Source: UBA1801 sp035353395
GTDB taxonomy: Bacteria; Acidobacteriota; Holophagae; Holophagales; Holophagaceae
Direction of reading: 5' to 3'
DNA length: 64,000 nucleotides
NCBI GenBank assembly: GCA_035353395.1
Contig: DAOPZL010000007.1
Span: 1 to 64,000, forward strand
The notes beneath the pieces were generated by a model that was not told the DNA's origin, ran no database searches, and saw only the letters and a list, made by a program, of their open reading frames with translations. A program made the position numbers and the translations under genes. Below, piece after piece: positions 8,342 through 17,310 of this stretch. The stretch's first letter is position 1; every line of letters starts with the position of its first letter.

Positions 8342-8896
8342 CTATACGATCACGGCGATGAGCTTGACGGGGCGGTCGTTCAGGGCCCGCAGGCTGTGCG
8401 GCACGCTGGAATCGAAGTAGAGGGAGTCCCCAGGCTCGAGGACGAGCTCGTGCCTGTTGAGCTGGACGTGCAGCGTGCCTTCCAGGACATAGTGGAACTC
8501 CTGGCCGGGATGGCTGTTGAAGTGCTCGGGAGCTCCTGCCGGCTCGACGTCCACGAACACCAGGAACGGTTCGGCGTTCTTGTGGATGAAGTTGTAGGCC
8601 AGGCTCTGGTACCTGTAGTCCTGCCGCCGGTCGACGGAGACGCCCGCCCCGCTGCGCGTCAAGGCGTAGGTGTGGAGTCGGGGCTCCTCTCCCGTGAGCA
8701 GCGTGGTCAGCTCGGTCTTGAATCGGTGGGCGATCTGGTAGAGGATCCCCACCGGGATGTCGACCTTCCCGCTCTCGTACATCCGGTAGTCCTCTTCCGA
8801 GACCTTGAATTCCCGAGCCAGTTCCGGGATGGAGGCCCCGAAGATCTCCCGCAGCTCGCGGATCCGGTCGGCGACCTGTCTGATCTTCTCCTGCAT
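8342..8896 (-). CDS. XRE-family transcriptional regulator with cupin sensor domain
   Basis: 184 residues from ATG 8896, which has a near-perfect SD (AAAGGAGG) 6 nt upstream; the in-frame start at 8968 lacks one. Residues 8-65 form a helix-turn-helix of the XRE type (FGASIPELAREFKVSEEDYRMYESGKVDIPV), and residues about 110-184 a cupin_2 barrel (HPGQEFHYVLEGTLHV...LEPGDSLYFDSSVPHSL) with the His/Glu metal-binding pattern. First gene of the operon with the acyl-CoA synthetase and presumably its ligand-responsive regulator. Confidence 0.87.
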   Translation of the reverse strand: MQEKIRQVADRIRELREIFGASIPELAREFKVSEEDYRMYESGKVDIPVGILYQIAHRFKTELTTLLTGEEPRLHTYALTRSGAGVSVDRRQDYRYQSLAYNFIHKNAEPFLVFVDVEPAGAPEHFNSHPGQEFHYVLEGTLHVQLNRHELVLEPGDSLYFDSSVPHSLRALNDRPVKLIAVIV

Positions 8897-9041
8897 GGCT
8901 GGCCTCCTTTGGCATGATGCAGCTCCGCCTTCCGGCGAAGGCATGGATGGCGGAAGTGTTTCCAGCATGCCAGGAAGGAGGAGGCGGGTGGAACCGATGT
9001 TGCAGGTTCCGGGAGTGCCCGCCGTGTGTCGAAACCGAATT

Positions 9042-10733
9042 TCAGAGTCCGCCGTCCTGCCTGCGGAAGATCCGGTTGCCCACGAGCAGCGGGCGTTCCT
9101 TGAACTTCGGGCTCGCGATGCTCCGGCTCGGATCGAAGCCGTCGAAGCTGAGCCCGGCTAGGTCGGACCAGGTATGGATCAGGCCGGAGGTGCAGTAGGG
9201 CCGGTCGAGCATTCCGGTGAAGTCCCGCGGATGCGCGGCCTTCCAGCTTCCGGAGGCCCAGAGGACCAGGGGCACCTCGTACATCGGCGCCGTCGGCTTG
9301 TCCTCGTTGTGACCAAGCGTCGAATGGCCGGGAGAGTCGAACACATCCTCCCCGTGGTCCGAGAAATAGAGCAGGAATCCGTTCGCGCGGGACGAGGCCA
9401 TCATCCCGATCAGCCGGGTCAGGACGAAGTCGTTGTAGCGCAGGGCATTGTCGTAGCTGTTGAGGGTCGGCGCCTGTTCCGCCGTCGCCCAGCCCGGCAG
9501 GTCCTCGTGGCCGTCGAATACGCCGTAGGCCGGGGGGTAGCGGCACGGGTATAGATAATGCGCGCCGAGGAGGTGGACCACGACGAACTTGCGCCGGGCG
9601 GTGTCGTGCAGGGCGCGCCTGAAGGGTTCGAAGACCACCTCGTCCCAGCATCCCGAATCCCTCGCCTGGTCGTGGTTCAGGTAGGCCTGTTCATCGGTCT
9701 GCCGCGAGAAATAGGTGATCAGCGTGTTGTTCCTGTCCATGGTCACCTGGTTGGTGATCCAGAAGGTCTTGTAGCCGGCTTGTTTCATGATGCCCACGAG
9801 GGTCGGCCGCTCCGGGCTCCAGTCCGGACGATCCTCGCCGGGAAGGGCCAGGATGTGCTGCAGCGAGCTGAGGGTGTTCGCGAAAGGAGAAACGGCGTGC
9901 GTGAAGACGGTCAGGTCCTCGCGCAGCGCCTCGAGCCCGGGCGTCGTCGCGCGCGGGTAGCCGTAGAGGCTCATGTGCTGCCGGTTGGCCGACTCCCCGA
10001 TGACCAGGACGAGCGTCGCCGGCTGCCCGGAGTTGGCATCGTTGAAGTGTCCGAGTCCGGGCATGGTCCGGCTCTTCTCGAGCATGGCCTGGACGTCGTC
10101 CATCTGCCGCTTGTGGTCGAGGTAGCTGAAGACGATCTGCCAGGGAACCGCGGAAGCGAGATGGGCTTCCAGCCGCTTGCGGCTGGCCCCAGGCCGAGGA
10201 TCGGGATGACGGATCCGGGGGGCGCAGGGATAGACGAAGGACAGGCACAGGAACAATACGGCCAGGGAGTTGGCCGTCCTGGGGGGCATCCTGGAAGGGG
10301 CGATCCTGAGCCACAACAGGACAGCCGCCGCGCTGTACGCCAGGAAGATCGGAATCATCCACCAATGGATGAATTGTGCAACGAATTCGTGCATTTCCGA
10401 TAGATTCGATTCGGAAACGACGAGCATCGCATTCTGGGAGAACTCCTGGTGGTAGATGCAGAAATACCCCAGAGGCACCAGCGACAGTGCCCACAGGAGG
10501 ATGCCGACGGCAGCCGAAATGGACCTTGCCCTAGAAGGAAACCACAACAGGGGAACCAGCCAGAACGTGCTGGCCAGGATCGAGTGGCGGATGAGCGAAA
10601 AGCGGGACAGTCCGGAAAGCCAGAGGAGACAGTCGTAGACGCCGGAAAAGTACCAGAAGAACAGGAACGCCCAGCCGAGAGCCATCCAGTCTTGTTTGTA
10701 TCGAGAGTCCTTCGATCCTGCGAAAAATGGCAT
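9042..10733 (-). CDS. Phosphoethanolamine transferase (EptA/CptA type sulfatase-fold membrane protein)
   Basis: 563 residues. The N-terminal part has about five hydrophobic segments (for example WAFLFFWYFSGVYDCLLWL, ILASTFWLVPLLWF, AVGILLWALSLVPLGYF, WWMIPIFLAYSAAAVLLWL). The C-terminal alkaline-phosphatase fold shows VLVIGESANRQHMSLYGY (metal-binding Glu), FANTLSSLQHILALP with the presumed catalytic Thr near residue 284, and YFSDHGEDV and GHSTLGHNED metal ligands. Such enzymes move phosphoethanolamine from phosphatidylethanolamine to lipid A or heptose in the periplasmic leaflet and can alter polymyxin susceptibility. ATG 10733 is preferred over an in-frame TTG at 10778. Transcribed alone downstream of the Bat operon on the same strand. 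Confidence 0.85.
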   Translation of the reverse strand: MPFFAGSKDSRYKQDWMALGWAFLFFWYFSGVYDCLLWLSGLSRFSLIRHSILASTFWLVPLLWFPSRARSISAAVGILLWALSLVPLGYFCIYHQEFSQNAMLVVSESNLSEMHEFVAQFIHWWMIPIFLAYSAAAVLLWLRIAPSRMPPRTANSLAVLFLCLSFVYPCAPRIRHPDPRPGASRKRLEAHLASAVPWQIVFSYLDHKRQMDDVQAMLEKSRTMPGLGHFNDANSGQPATLVLVIGESANRQHMSLYGYPRATTPGLEALREDLTVFTHAVSPFANTLSSLQHILALPGEDRPDWSPERPTLVGIMKQAGYKTFWITNQVTMDRNNTLITYFSRQTDEQAYLNHDQARDSGCWDEVVFEPFRRALHDTARRKFVVVHLLGAHYLYPCRYPPAYGVFDGHEDLPGWATAEQAPTLNSYDNALRYNDFVLTRLIGMMASSRANGFLLYFSDHGEDVFDSPGHSTLGHNEDKPTAPMYEVPLVLWASGSWKAAHPRDFTGMLDRPYCTSGLIHTWSDLAGLSFDGFDPSRSIASPKFKERPLLVGNRIFRRQDGGL

Positions 10734-10814
10734 CAAGGTTCCCCGCGTATTCCACTGTTTAATCGTGGATTCTTGCAATTAAATTCAACATATTGTGAAA
10801 ATGCCTGGAACCTG

Positions 10815-12302
10815 TCAGATGTCCTTGACGCCGGCCGGAGGGGGCTTCGGGGGCATCCGCTGCTGGAGGCCTTCCAGCTCGTCCTGGCGTGCGCCCAGGC
10901 TGGGTCGGATGGGAGGGGGAGGCGGGGGGTTCTTGGGATCGGGGGGCGGGGGAACGGTGTCCTGGAGGAGCGCCTGGAGGTCGTGCACCGCCTCGGGACG
11001 GCCTGGTTCCTCCCGCAGCAGGCGCCTCAGGAATTCCCGGGCCTTCTCGGGACGATCCATGGCGACGCTGGCGCGGGCGGCCAGGAGCAGGGCGGGGGCG
11101 CGCCAGGCCGGGACGGGAGCCGGGGCGCCCTGTCCCGCGAGGGGCGCGAGGACCGCCAGGGCGCCCTCGTAGTCCCTGGCCTTGAGGTCGATCCGGGCCG
11201 CCAGGAGCCGGTGGTCGGGGCGGTCCCCCCTGGGCATCCAGCGCCGGGCCGCCTCGAGGTCTCCGCGCTCCAGGGCCGCCTGCGCCACCCACGCCTTGAC
11301 ACCCTGGGGGACCGGCCAGGCCGCCCGGGCGTGTCCGCTCCAGCCCACGGCCAGGATCAGGCCCAGGGGGAGGCGCCAGGCCCGCATGGGCTTGCCGGCC
11401 ACCAGCAGCCAGAGTCCCAGTCCCGCCATCGCGATCCAGGCGCCGATCTCCGGGTGGGCCGGCTGCAGGGACCGCGCCGTCGGCATGTCCAGTCGTCCGT
11501 CGGCCAGTTTCCGGAACAGGGCGGCGAGATCCTCCCCCGGTTCCACCCGCCTGCCGCCGCTGCCCCAGGCGAGTGCCTCGAGGAGCCGAGGATCCGCACT
11601 GCTGGCCGGCGGGGCGCCCGCCTGGTCCGCGCCCGGGGGCACCGGCTGGGGGGCGGTCCCGCCGAGGGCCAGGGCGTAGAGGGGCAGCTTCGCCTTGCGG
11701 AGGAATTCCAGGGCGCGTCCCTGGGCCTCGTTGCCTCGCTCCCAGGTCTCCTCGCCGTCGCTCACGAGCAGGAGCACCGCCGGCTCGCCCTTCGCGACGG
11801 TGGCGACGACCTGCGGGAGGCCCCGCCCGAGGCTCGTCCCCGGGGACCCGATGTCGCCCGGCTTCACGGCCTGCAGCGCATCCCGCAGCAGGCCGCCGTC
11901 CTCTCCCGGAGGCATGAGGGGGATCGAGTCGCCGGTCAGGAGGTCCAGGCTGTACTGGATCCCGTCGCCGGGCTTCGACCAGAGGCGGTCGAGCGCGGCC
12001 CTGGCCGCTTCCCACCGGCTCCGGCCCCCGCAGTCGGTCACGAGCATGGAGCGGCTGGCGTCCACCACGACGTGGACGGTCAGCCTGGGCACCTCCGGCA
12101 GTCCCCACCGGGGCTCGGCCAGGCCGATGCCCAGGCCCGCCAGCACCAGCCCCAGTCCCAGGCCCTGGACGGCGGGCCGCTGGCCGACCACCCGGACCCC
12201 CTGGCCCGGCCGGGCCTGCGCCCAGAGGCCGAAGCCAAGGGCCAGAAGCGCGAGGACCCCTGCGGGAATCAGCAGGGCCGGGTGGGTGAAGAGCTGCGTC
12301 AT
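10815..12302 (-). CDS. batB: BatB-like VWA membrane protein fused to a C-terminal TPR (BatC-like) region
   Basis: 495 residues. Two N-terminal membrane segments (LLIPAGVLALLALGFGLWA and LGLGLVLAGLGIGLA) precede a von Willebrand A domain with MIDAS DxSxS (VVVDASRSM) and LLLVSDGEETW. Two further membrane segments follow (IGAWIAMAGLGLWLLVAG, LPLGLILAVGWSG), then a periplasmic TPR-like repeat region (AWVAQAALERGDLEAARRW...) and a Pro-rich tail (PPPPDPKNPPPPPP). In Bacteroides/Leptospira BatB and BatC are separate proteins; here they are one. Last gene of a chain of ATGA overlaps. Bat proteins are linked to aerotolerance and envelope assembly, usually with a MoxR ATPase, which is missing from this locus. 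Confidence 0.82.
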   Translation of the reverse strand: MTQLFTHPALLIPAGVLALLALGFGLWAQARPGQGVRVVGQRPAVQGLGLGLVLAGLGIGLAEPRWGLPEVPRLTVHVVVDASRSMLVTDCGGRSRWEAARAALDRLWSKPGDGIQYSLDLLTGDSIPLMPPGEDGGLLRDALQAVKPGDIGSPGTSLGRGLPQVVATVAKGEPAVLLLVSDGEETWERGNEAQGRALEFLRKAKLPLYALALGGTAPQPVPPGADQAGAPPASSADPRLLEALAWGSGGRRVEPGEDLAALFRKLADGRLDMPTARSLQPAHPEIGAWIAMAGLGLWLLVAGKPMRAWRLPLGLILAVGWSGHARAAWPVPQGVKAWVAQAALERGDLEAARRWMPRGDRPDHRLLAARIDLKARDYEGALAVLAPLAGQGAPAPVPAWRAPALLLAARASVAMDRPEKAREFLRRLLREEPGRPEAVHDLQALLQDTVPPPPDPKNPPPPPPIRPSLGARQDELEGLQQRMPPKPPPAGVKDI

Positions 12303-13075
12303 TCCGGCTGGATCCCGGGAGGGAGCGTCCGGACGACGCTGTCGAAGTCCTCCATCCGGCAAGGATACGCGGGCCTTTCCCAGGCTCCGCAGCGCGCGAG
12401 CCAGCGTCCGCGGGCGCCGCCCAGGGCGAAGGCCTCCTCCAGGGAGCCGGCCAGCCCGTCCAGCAGCGCGGAGACGGTGGCGGCCGCCTGCCCCATGGGC
12501 ATCTCCCGGCCGTGTTCGCCGGCGAGATAGAGGGCGAAGGCCACCAGGGTCCCGACGATCTGGACGACCCGCTCCCGCAGGGCCGCCTGGCTCTCGAAGC
12601 GCGCGTCCTCGGGTTCGACCGCGAGGATCCTGGAGCCCAGGAGGCCGAGGGTGAGCGCCGACACATGGTGGTCCAGGTGGTTCCAGATCCACTGGACCAG
12701 CATCTGCCGGTCCCTGGCCTTGAGGTCCAGGCGCAGCTCAGGGAGCGCCAGGTCGGGGCCCTCGGCGACGACCAGGACCAGGTCGTGGAACAGTTCCTCC
12801 GCCTGGGTCCGCTGCTTGGGCGTCCACCGTGGGTTCTTGCCCGGCAGGCAGTCGAAGCCCATCTCCCTGAAATCCCTCGCGAGCGACTTCAGGGCGGGCG
12901 GATCGAAGGCCGGAATGCCCTTGATGACCGTCCACCAGCGCAGCAGGCGCTGGGAGAGCAGGGCCAGGGTCTCCGGCGGCCGCCGGACGCCGCGGGTGAC
13001 CAGGAGCGCGCTGGCGCGGTTGAGCACCTCGACGGGGATGGCGCTCGAAGATACCGGGTGGGTTTTCGGGTTCAT
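12299..13075 (-). CDS. Hypothetical protein inside the Bat operon
   Basis: 258 residues with no domain I recognise. It is mostly helical and charged, without a signal peptide; a hydrophobic stretch at IVGTLVAFALYLAG could be a buried helix. Start and stop each overlap a neighbour by 4 nt (ATGA with batA upstream and batB downstream), so it is translated as part of the Bat complex operon. In other Bat/MoxR operons a helical DUF4381-like or unknown protein lies near this place, so a structural role in the same complex is a reasonable guess. Confidence 0.7.
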   Translation of the reverse strand: MNPKTHPVSSSAIPVEVLNRASALLVTRGVRRPPETLALLSQRLLRWWTVIKGIPAFDPPALKSLARDFREMGFDCLPGKNPRWTPKQRTQAEELFHDLVLVVAEGPDLALPELRLDLKARDRQMLVQWIWNHLDHHVSALTLGLLGSRILAVEPEDARFESQAALRERVVQIVGTLVAFALYLAGEHGREMPMGQAAATVSALLDGLAGSLEEAFALGGARGRWLARCGAWERPAYPCRMEDFDSVVRTLPPGIQPE

Positions 13076-14028
13076 GCATCCTCCAGCCAGGAAGGGCGGG
13101 GTGTCCCCCGTTTCCGGAGCAGATCATAGGTCAGGGGAAGTACTAGCAGGAATGCGGCCATCAGGAACCCCCGGGCCAGGGGCCGGCCCTCCGAAGGGGG
13201 ATCCACGGGCAGGGCGGTCTTCTCCAGCCGGTCCACCGCGGCGAGGCTCCGCGCCAGGCCCTGGCGGTCCCCCGCCGCCAGCGCCTCGCCTCCCGTGAGC
13301 CGGGCCACCTGCCGGAGGGTCTCCGGATCCGTGTCGACCCTGATCCGGGCATAGCCGCCGCCTTCGATCGGGTAGAGGCTCTCTCCCTGGCCGCCCAGGG
13401 CGACCGTGTGGATCCGGATGCCCTGGTCCCTGGCCTCCTCGGCCGCCTCCAGGGCCGTGACCCGCCCCCGGTTCTGGGCGCCGTCCGTGAGCAGCAGGAT
13501 CACCCGGGAGCGGGCCGGGCTGTCCGCCAGCCTGCGCACGGCGGTCATGAGCGCGGAGCCGATGGCCGTCCCGTCGTCCCGGCTGCCCAGCTCCAGCCGC
13601 TCCAGGATGGCGAAGATGCGCACGTGGTCGGCGGTCAGGGGACTGAGCGTGACGGGATGGCCGCTGAAGAGCACCAGGGCGAAGCGGTCGTCCGGGCGCC
13701 CCGCGATGAAGGACTTCAGCTCCCGGCGCGCGGCGCTCCAGCGGTCCTCCCGGCCGTCGTCCAGCGCCCGCATGGAGCTGGAGCCGTCCAGGACCACCGC
13801 GAAGTCCACCACGGGGGCCCGTCCCAGGGCGGTCTCCCGCCACTCGGGGCCGGAGGCCGCGATCACCAGGAGGGCCGCCAGGGCGCTGGGCACGGCGTGC
13901 GCCAGGACCCGCTCGAGGCGGCTGGTGGGACGCTCGTGGGGAATCCCCCAGCGGTAGGGCGCGCGCCAGGCGAACCAGAAGGCCGGCAGGAGGAGCAGGA
14001 GCAGCCAGGGGTAGCGGAGATCGATCAT
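13072..14028 (-). CDS. batA: BatA-like VWA-domain membrane protein
   Basis: 318 residues, the usual length. The N-terminus has YPWLLLLLLPAFWFAW and a second segment SALAALLVIAASGP; the VWA domain carries MIDAS DGSSS (VVLDGSSSMRAL near residue 82), the TxxS-type GTAIGSAL and LLTDGAQNRG; a C-terminal membrane helix (GFLMAAFLLVLPLTYDLL) anchors it. ATGA overlaps on both ends couple it to the upstream membrane protein and the downstream hypothetical. The VWA domain likely faces the periplasm and binds metal-dependent partners. Confidence 0.88.
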   Translation of the reverse strand: MIDLRYPWLLLLLLPAFWFAWRAPYRWGIPHERPTSRLERVLAHAVPSALAALLVIAASGPEWRETALGRAPVVDFAVVLDGSSSMRALDDGREDRWSAARRELKSFIAGRPDDRFALVLFSGHPVTLSPLTADHVRIFAILERLELGSRDDGTAIGSALMTAVRRLADSPARSRVILLLTDGAQNRGRVTALEAAEEARDQGIRIHTVALGGQGESLYPIEGGGYARIRVDTDPETLRQVARLTGGEALAAGDRQGLARSLAAVDRLEKTALPVDPPSEGRPLARGFLMAAFLLVLPLTYDLLRKRGTPRPSWLEDA

Positions 14029-14795
14029 CGGCGCTCCTCCAGGCATGCCAGCAGCTCCTCCAGGGCGGGGAACGGGAGCTGGAGGCGGGAGAAGCGGGCC
14101 GCGTCCAGGCTCCGCACCCAGGCGGCCCAGGGCGCCAGGCGCCGGGCCTCCAGCTCCCGGACGCCCCAGCTCCGCGATTCCTCGCCGAAGTGGACGGCCA
14201 GCAGGTTCCGTCCCATCGCATGGGAGGCGTCCAGGGTCGCGCGGTCGGGGGCCCCGGGGGGCCAGCAGCGCGAGAACTCGCTCCGGGCGCGGTGCCTGGC
14301 GCGGGCGGGCGCCGACCGCCGCCAGCGCCGCCAGAGCCAGGCCAGCAGGGCGGTCGGGGGCAGGAGGAGCAGGCTGGCCCAGGCCCACGGGAAGGGGATG
14401 CGGGGGGTCACGTCCCCCGGACCGCCCCCGACGCCCATCCAGGGCGCCTGGTAGGGCACGGTGCGGGGGACGGGAATGCGCAGTTCCGGGGTCCGGCGCC
14501 CGTCCCCGAGGTCCACCGGAGGAACCAGGGCGGTCCCGGGCACCATGGGCTGCACCGTGAGCCGCCAGCCCCGCCCGTCGGGGGAGGGCTCCACGCCTCT
14601 GAGCAGCAGGGGGCCCAGCTTCCCGTCCCCGGGGCGGGGCAGCGCCGGCTGGGCCGCATCCTCCTCCCGGAGCTCCAGGACCGACAGCTCGCCGAAGGGA
14701 AGGGTCGCCGGCGTCCGCCAGGAAGGGGCCGCGGAAAGGGCGCCGACGGCCAGGACGCCTAGTCCGGCCCGGCTCATCCTCCGGAGGGGGCTCAT
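14025..14795 (-). CDS. Hypothetical exported/membrane protein of the Bat operon
   Basis: 256 residues. The N-terminus (MSRAGLGVLAVGALSAAPSW) looks like a signal peptide, a periplasmic beta-rich region follows, then one membrane helix (FPWAWASLLLLPPTALLAWLW) and an arginine-rich cytosolic tail. This topology is that of the DUF4381/BatD-like accessory proteins found between DUF58 and BatA genes, but I do not see a decisive motif. It overlaps the DUF58 gene and batA by 4 nt each. Confidence 0.72.
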   Translation of the reverse strand: MSPLRRMSRAGLGVLAVGALSAAPSWRTPATLPFGELSVLELREEDAAQPALPRPGDGKLGPLLLRGVEPSPDGRGWRLTVQPMVPGTALVPPVDLGDGRRTPELRIPVPRTVPYQAPWMGVGGGPGDVTPRIPFPWAWASLLLLPPTALLAWLWRRWRRSAPARARHRARSEFSRCWPPGAPDRATLDASHAMGRNLLAVHFGEESRSWGVRELEARRLAPWAAWVRSLDAARFSRLQLPFPALEELLACLEERR

Positions 14796-15556
14796 GCGCC
14801 CCCCGCCTTCAGCCAGGCGCCCAGTTTCAGGACGGGATCCTCGCGGATATCCCAGGTCTGCCGTTCCACCGTGGCGGAGAAGCCCGGGTCGGGCCAGTCC
14901 GGGGCGTCCTTCAGGGCGGGATTCCGCGGGCGGAACCAGACGACCCGGTGCCTGGCCGCCAGGGGCTTGATGATCGGGGCGAGGCCCCGGAGGCCCGCTC
15001 CGTTGCTGAGGATCCAGAGGCGGTGCCCCTTGCCCCGCTCGCCCCAGTGTCCCATGGCCTGCTGCCAGTCCTCGGGCGCAGGGACGGCGGGAGCCGTCCC
15101 GGCCAGGGCCTCCAGCAGGCGCAAGCCCGCCGCGCGGCCGCGCCTGGGGGCGATGCGCAGGGGCGGGGCGCCGGGAACCAGCAGGCCGAGGCGGTCCTTG
15201 CCCGCGTTCAGGGTGGCCATGGCCGCGCCGCCGATCTCCAGCGCCCAGCGCATGGGGCTCACGGGATCCCCCAGGAACATGGACGGAGAGGGATCCACCA
15301 CCAGCCAGAGGATCAGTTCGCGGCTGGATTCGAAGCGCTTGACGATGGGCTCGCCCACGCGCGCGGTGAGCGGCCAGTTGATGGCGCGGGGATCATCCCC
15401 GGGCACGTAGGGCCGGTTCTCCACGAAGGTGAGGCCGGAGCCCTTGATCTTGCTGGGATGCAGCCCCTCCGTGCCCCCGCCCAGGATCTTCCGGAGCCGC
15501 AGCGGCAGGCGCCGCAGGCGGGCCAGGAAGCGGTTCCAGCGGCGGGGTCGCGGCAT
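14792..15556 (-). CDS. DUF58 domain protein
   Basis: 254 residues. The hallmark DUF58 sequence is intact: GLTFVENRPYVPGDD, RAINWPLTARVGEPIVKRF, followed by a degenerate VWA-like core (WLVVDPSPSMFLG, which keeps the DxSxS order). DUF58 proteins accompany MoxR ATPases and BatA/B in envelope stress operons. It starts 6 nt after the MuiA-like gene and overlaps the next gene by ATGA. Confidence 0.88.
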   Translation of the reverse strand: MPRPRRWNRFLARLRRLPLRLRKILGGGTEGLHPSKIKGSGLTFVENRPYVPGDDPRAINWPLTARVGEPIVKRFESSRELILWLVVDPSPSMFLGDPVSPMRWALEIGGAAMATLNAGKDRLGLLVPGAPPLRIAPRRGRAAGLRLLEALAGTAPAVPAPEDWQQAMGHWGERGKGHRLWILSNGAGLRGLAPIIKPLAARHRVVWFRPRNPALKDAPDWPDPGFSATVERQTWDIREDPVLKLGAWLKAGGA

Positions 15557-15562
15557 GGAGGG

Positions 15563-17242
15563 TCAGTTCTCCGCCAGGGAGAGGTCGTCCAGGCCCGTCA
15601 GGATCCCGTCCTTGGGGGCGCGGATGGCGATGGGCAGGTCCAGCTGCCGGTGCGCCTTGGGCCCGAGCTTGAATTTCCAGCTCCTGACGCCCGGGATGGG
15701 TTCGGTCCAGTCCGGGGCGAAGCCGGGCAGGGCGGTGATCTTCACCTGGTCGCTGGCGGGCTTCAGGATGCGGTCCTGGACTTCCAGGTCCAGGGCTTCC
15801 GCCCCGTCGTTGTCCACCTCGATCTGTTCCCGCACCGTCCACTGGCGCTCCTTGGCGAAGGAGCCGACCTGCTCGAGCTTCCGGTCCGTGCGCCGGAAGG
15901 CGACCCGCACGGTCTTGTAGGGGCCGAAGCCCAGGGAGAAGGGTTGGCCCGCGGCGGGCACCTCCAGGGGGGCCTCCCCGAGCCGCTGGTTCCCGGCGTA
16001 GCGGACCACGGGCGCCCCGGGGAAGAGCGGCAGGCCGCCCGGCGCGGAAAAGCGGGCCAGGAGGTAGGCCGTCGCGTCCAGCCGCGGCGTGGCGAAGAGC
16101 GCGAGTTCGGGCGACACGTCCTTGGCCTGCACCCTGAACCGGTGGGGCTCGTTGTCGGAGGGGACGTCCTTGCCGCCGTCCACGAGGAAGGTGGCCGCCA
16201 GGCCGGAGGCCTCCTCGATGACGCTGGCGGACGCCTCCTGGGCGTCCTCCTCCGGGGCAGGCGCGGCCATGAGGTTCTGCGCCAGGGCCTGCACGGGCGC
16301 CGCCTGGGATTTCCTCATCATGGGCGCCGCGGCCTCGGCGAGGACCGGCACGGGGACCTGCTTCATCCAGTCCACGGACCTGCCGGAGGTGTAGGCGGGC
16401 ACGGCGAGGCTCCGGCTGGGTCGGGCGTTGCTGATCTCCAGGCGGACGTCGTTCCAGTTCTCGCCCGTGCCCTGGGAGACCGAGGCGTAGAGCGCGAGAT
16501 CCAGCTGCTTCCGGTTCTCGGACAGGCGGGCCTCGTAGAGGGGGCGCCAGCGCGCGGAACGGGTGCGGTAGCTGAGCTCCAGGTCGACGCTGCCCTCGCG
16601 CGGCGTCGTGACTTCGATGGTCACGCGGCTGGGCGCCGTGCGCCGCTCGCCGGTCCGTTTCCGGAACTCGGCCTCGATGCGGGCCTCCTCCTGCGCCAGC
16701 TTCTCGAGGCTCCGCGCGCGCCTGCGCTCGGCTTCGAAAAGCTCCGCCATGCGGGCCTGCAGGCTCTTGCCCAGTTCCAGTACGCCCGTGGCGTTCGGGA
16801 GCGCGTAGGTCATCCGGCTGGAGATCTCCTTGTCGTGGGCCGCCTGGAGGCCCTTGAGGAAGGTCAGGGCCTGCTGGGCGGCCTCCCCCTGGGCCTCCAG
16901 GGCGTCGCGCTTCTCGCGAAGGGCGTCGCGTTCGGCCTCCAGCTTCTTCCACTCGGCCGTCTCCGTGACCACGCGCACGTCGCTGGAGACGGCGAGGTCC
17001 CCCAGGCGCAGCCCTGCGGTGCCTTTCGCCGTCGCCTGCAGGTCCTCGACCCGCAGGCCGGTCGGAAGCGACGCCAGTTGCAGCCGGTAGGTTCCCTGGG
17101 CAGGCAGGCGGACCTTGGCCGCGCGGGTCACCCACGCTTCGTCCGGATGCAGGCGCACCCGGGCGATGGGAGCCTCGACCAGGACGACTTGCTGGGCCGG
17201 GAGGACGGCGGAGAGTGAGGCAAACAGGAACAGCTGGCGCAT
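15563..17242 (-). CDS. MuiA-like DUF4140/DUF4139 exported protein
   Basis: 559 residues. ATG 17242 has AGGAGTCTCG just upstream and begins a signal peptide (MRQLFLFASLSAVLPAQ); the longer frame to 17485 is not supported. DUF4140 comes first (IARVRLHPDEAWVTRAAKVRLPAQGTYRL), then a coiled coil (residues about 95-200, EWKKLEAERDALREKRDALEAQ), then DUF4139 (SVDLELSYRTRSARWRPLYEARL... TGENWNDVRLEISNARPSRS). These mucoidy-inhibitor A family proteins are of unknown function. First gene of the Bat operon run, 6 nt before DUF58. Confidence 0.85.
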   Translation of the reverse strand: MRQLFLFASLSAVLPAQQVVLVEAPIARVRLHPDEAWVTRAAKVRLPAQGTYRLQLASLPTGLRVEDLQATAKGTAGLRLGDLAVSSDVRVVTETAEWKKLEAERDALREKRDALEAQGEAAQQALTFLKGLQAAHDKEISSRMTYALPNATGVLELGKSLQARMAELFEAERRRARSLEKLAQEEARIEAEFRKRTGERRTAPSRVTIEVTTPREGSVDLELSYRTRSARWRPLYEARLSENRKQLDLALYASVSQGTGENWNDVRLEISNARPSRSLAVPAYTSGRSVDWMKQVPVPVLAEAAAPMMRKSQAAPVQALAQNLMAAPAPEEDAQEASASVIEEASGLAATFLVDGGKDVPSDNEPHRFRVQAKDVSPELALFATPRLDATAYLLARFSAPGGLPLFPGAPVVRYAGNQRLGEAPLEVPAAGQPFSLGFGPYKTVRVAFRRTDRKLEQVGSFAKERQWTVREQIEVDNDGAEALDLEVQDRILKPASDQVKITALPGFAPDWTEPIPGVRSWKFKLGPKAHRQLDLPIAIRAPKDGILTGLDDLSLAEN

Positions 17243-17310
17243 CGAGACTCCTGGGGGATGGAACCAGTCTAGCCCAGCTTCCCGCCCCGGCCGGGCAGGG
17301 ATCCGTCCGG

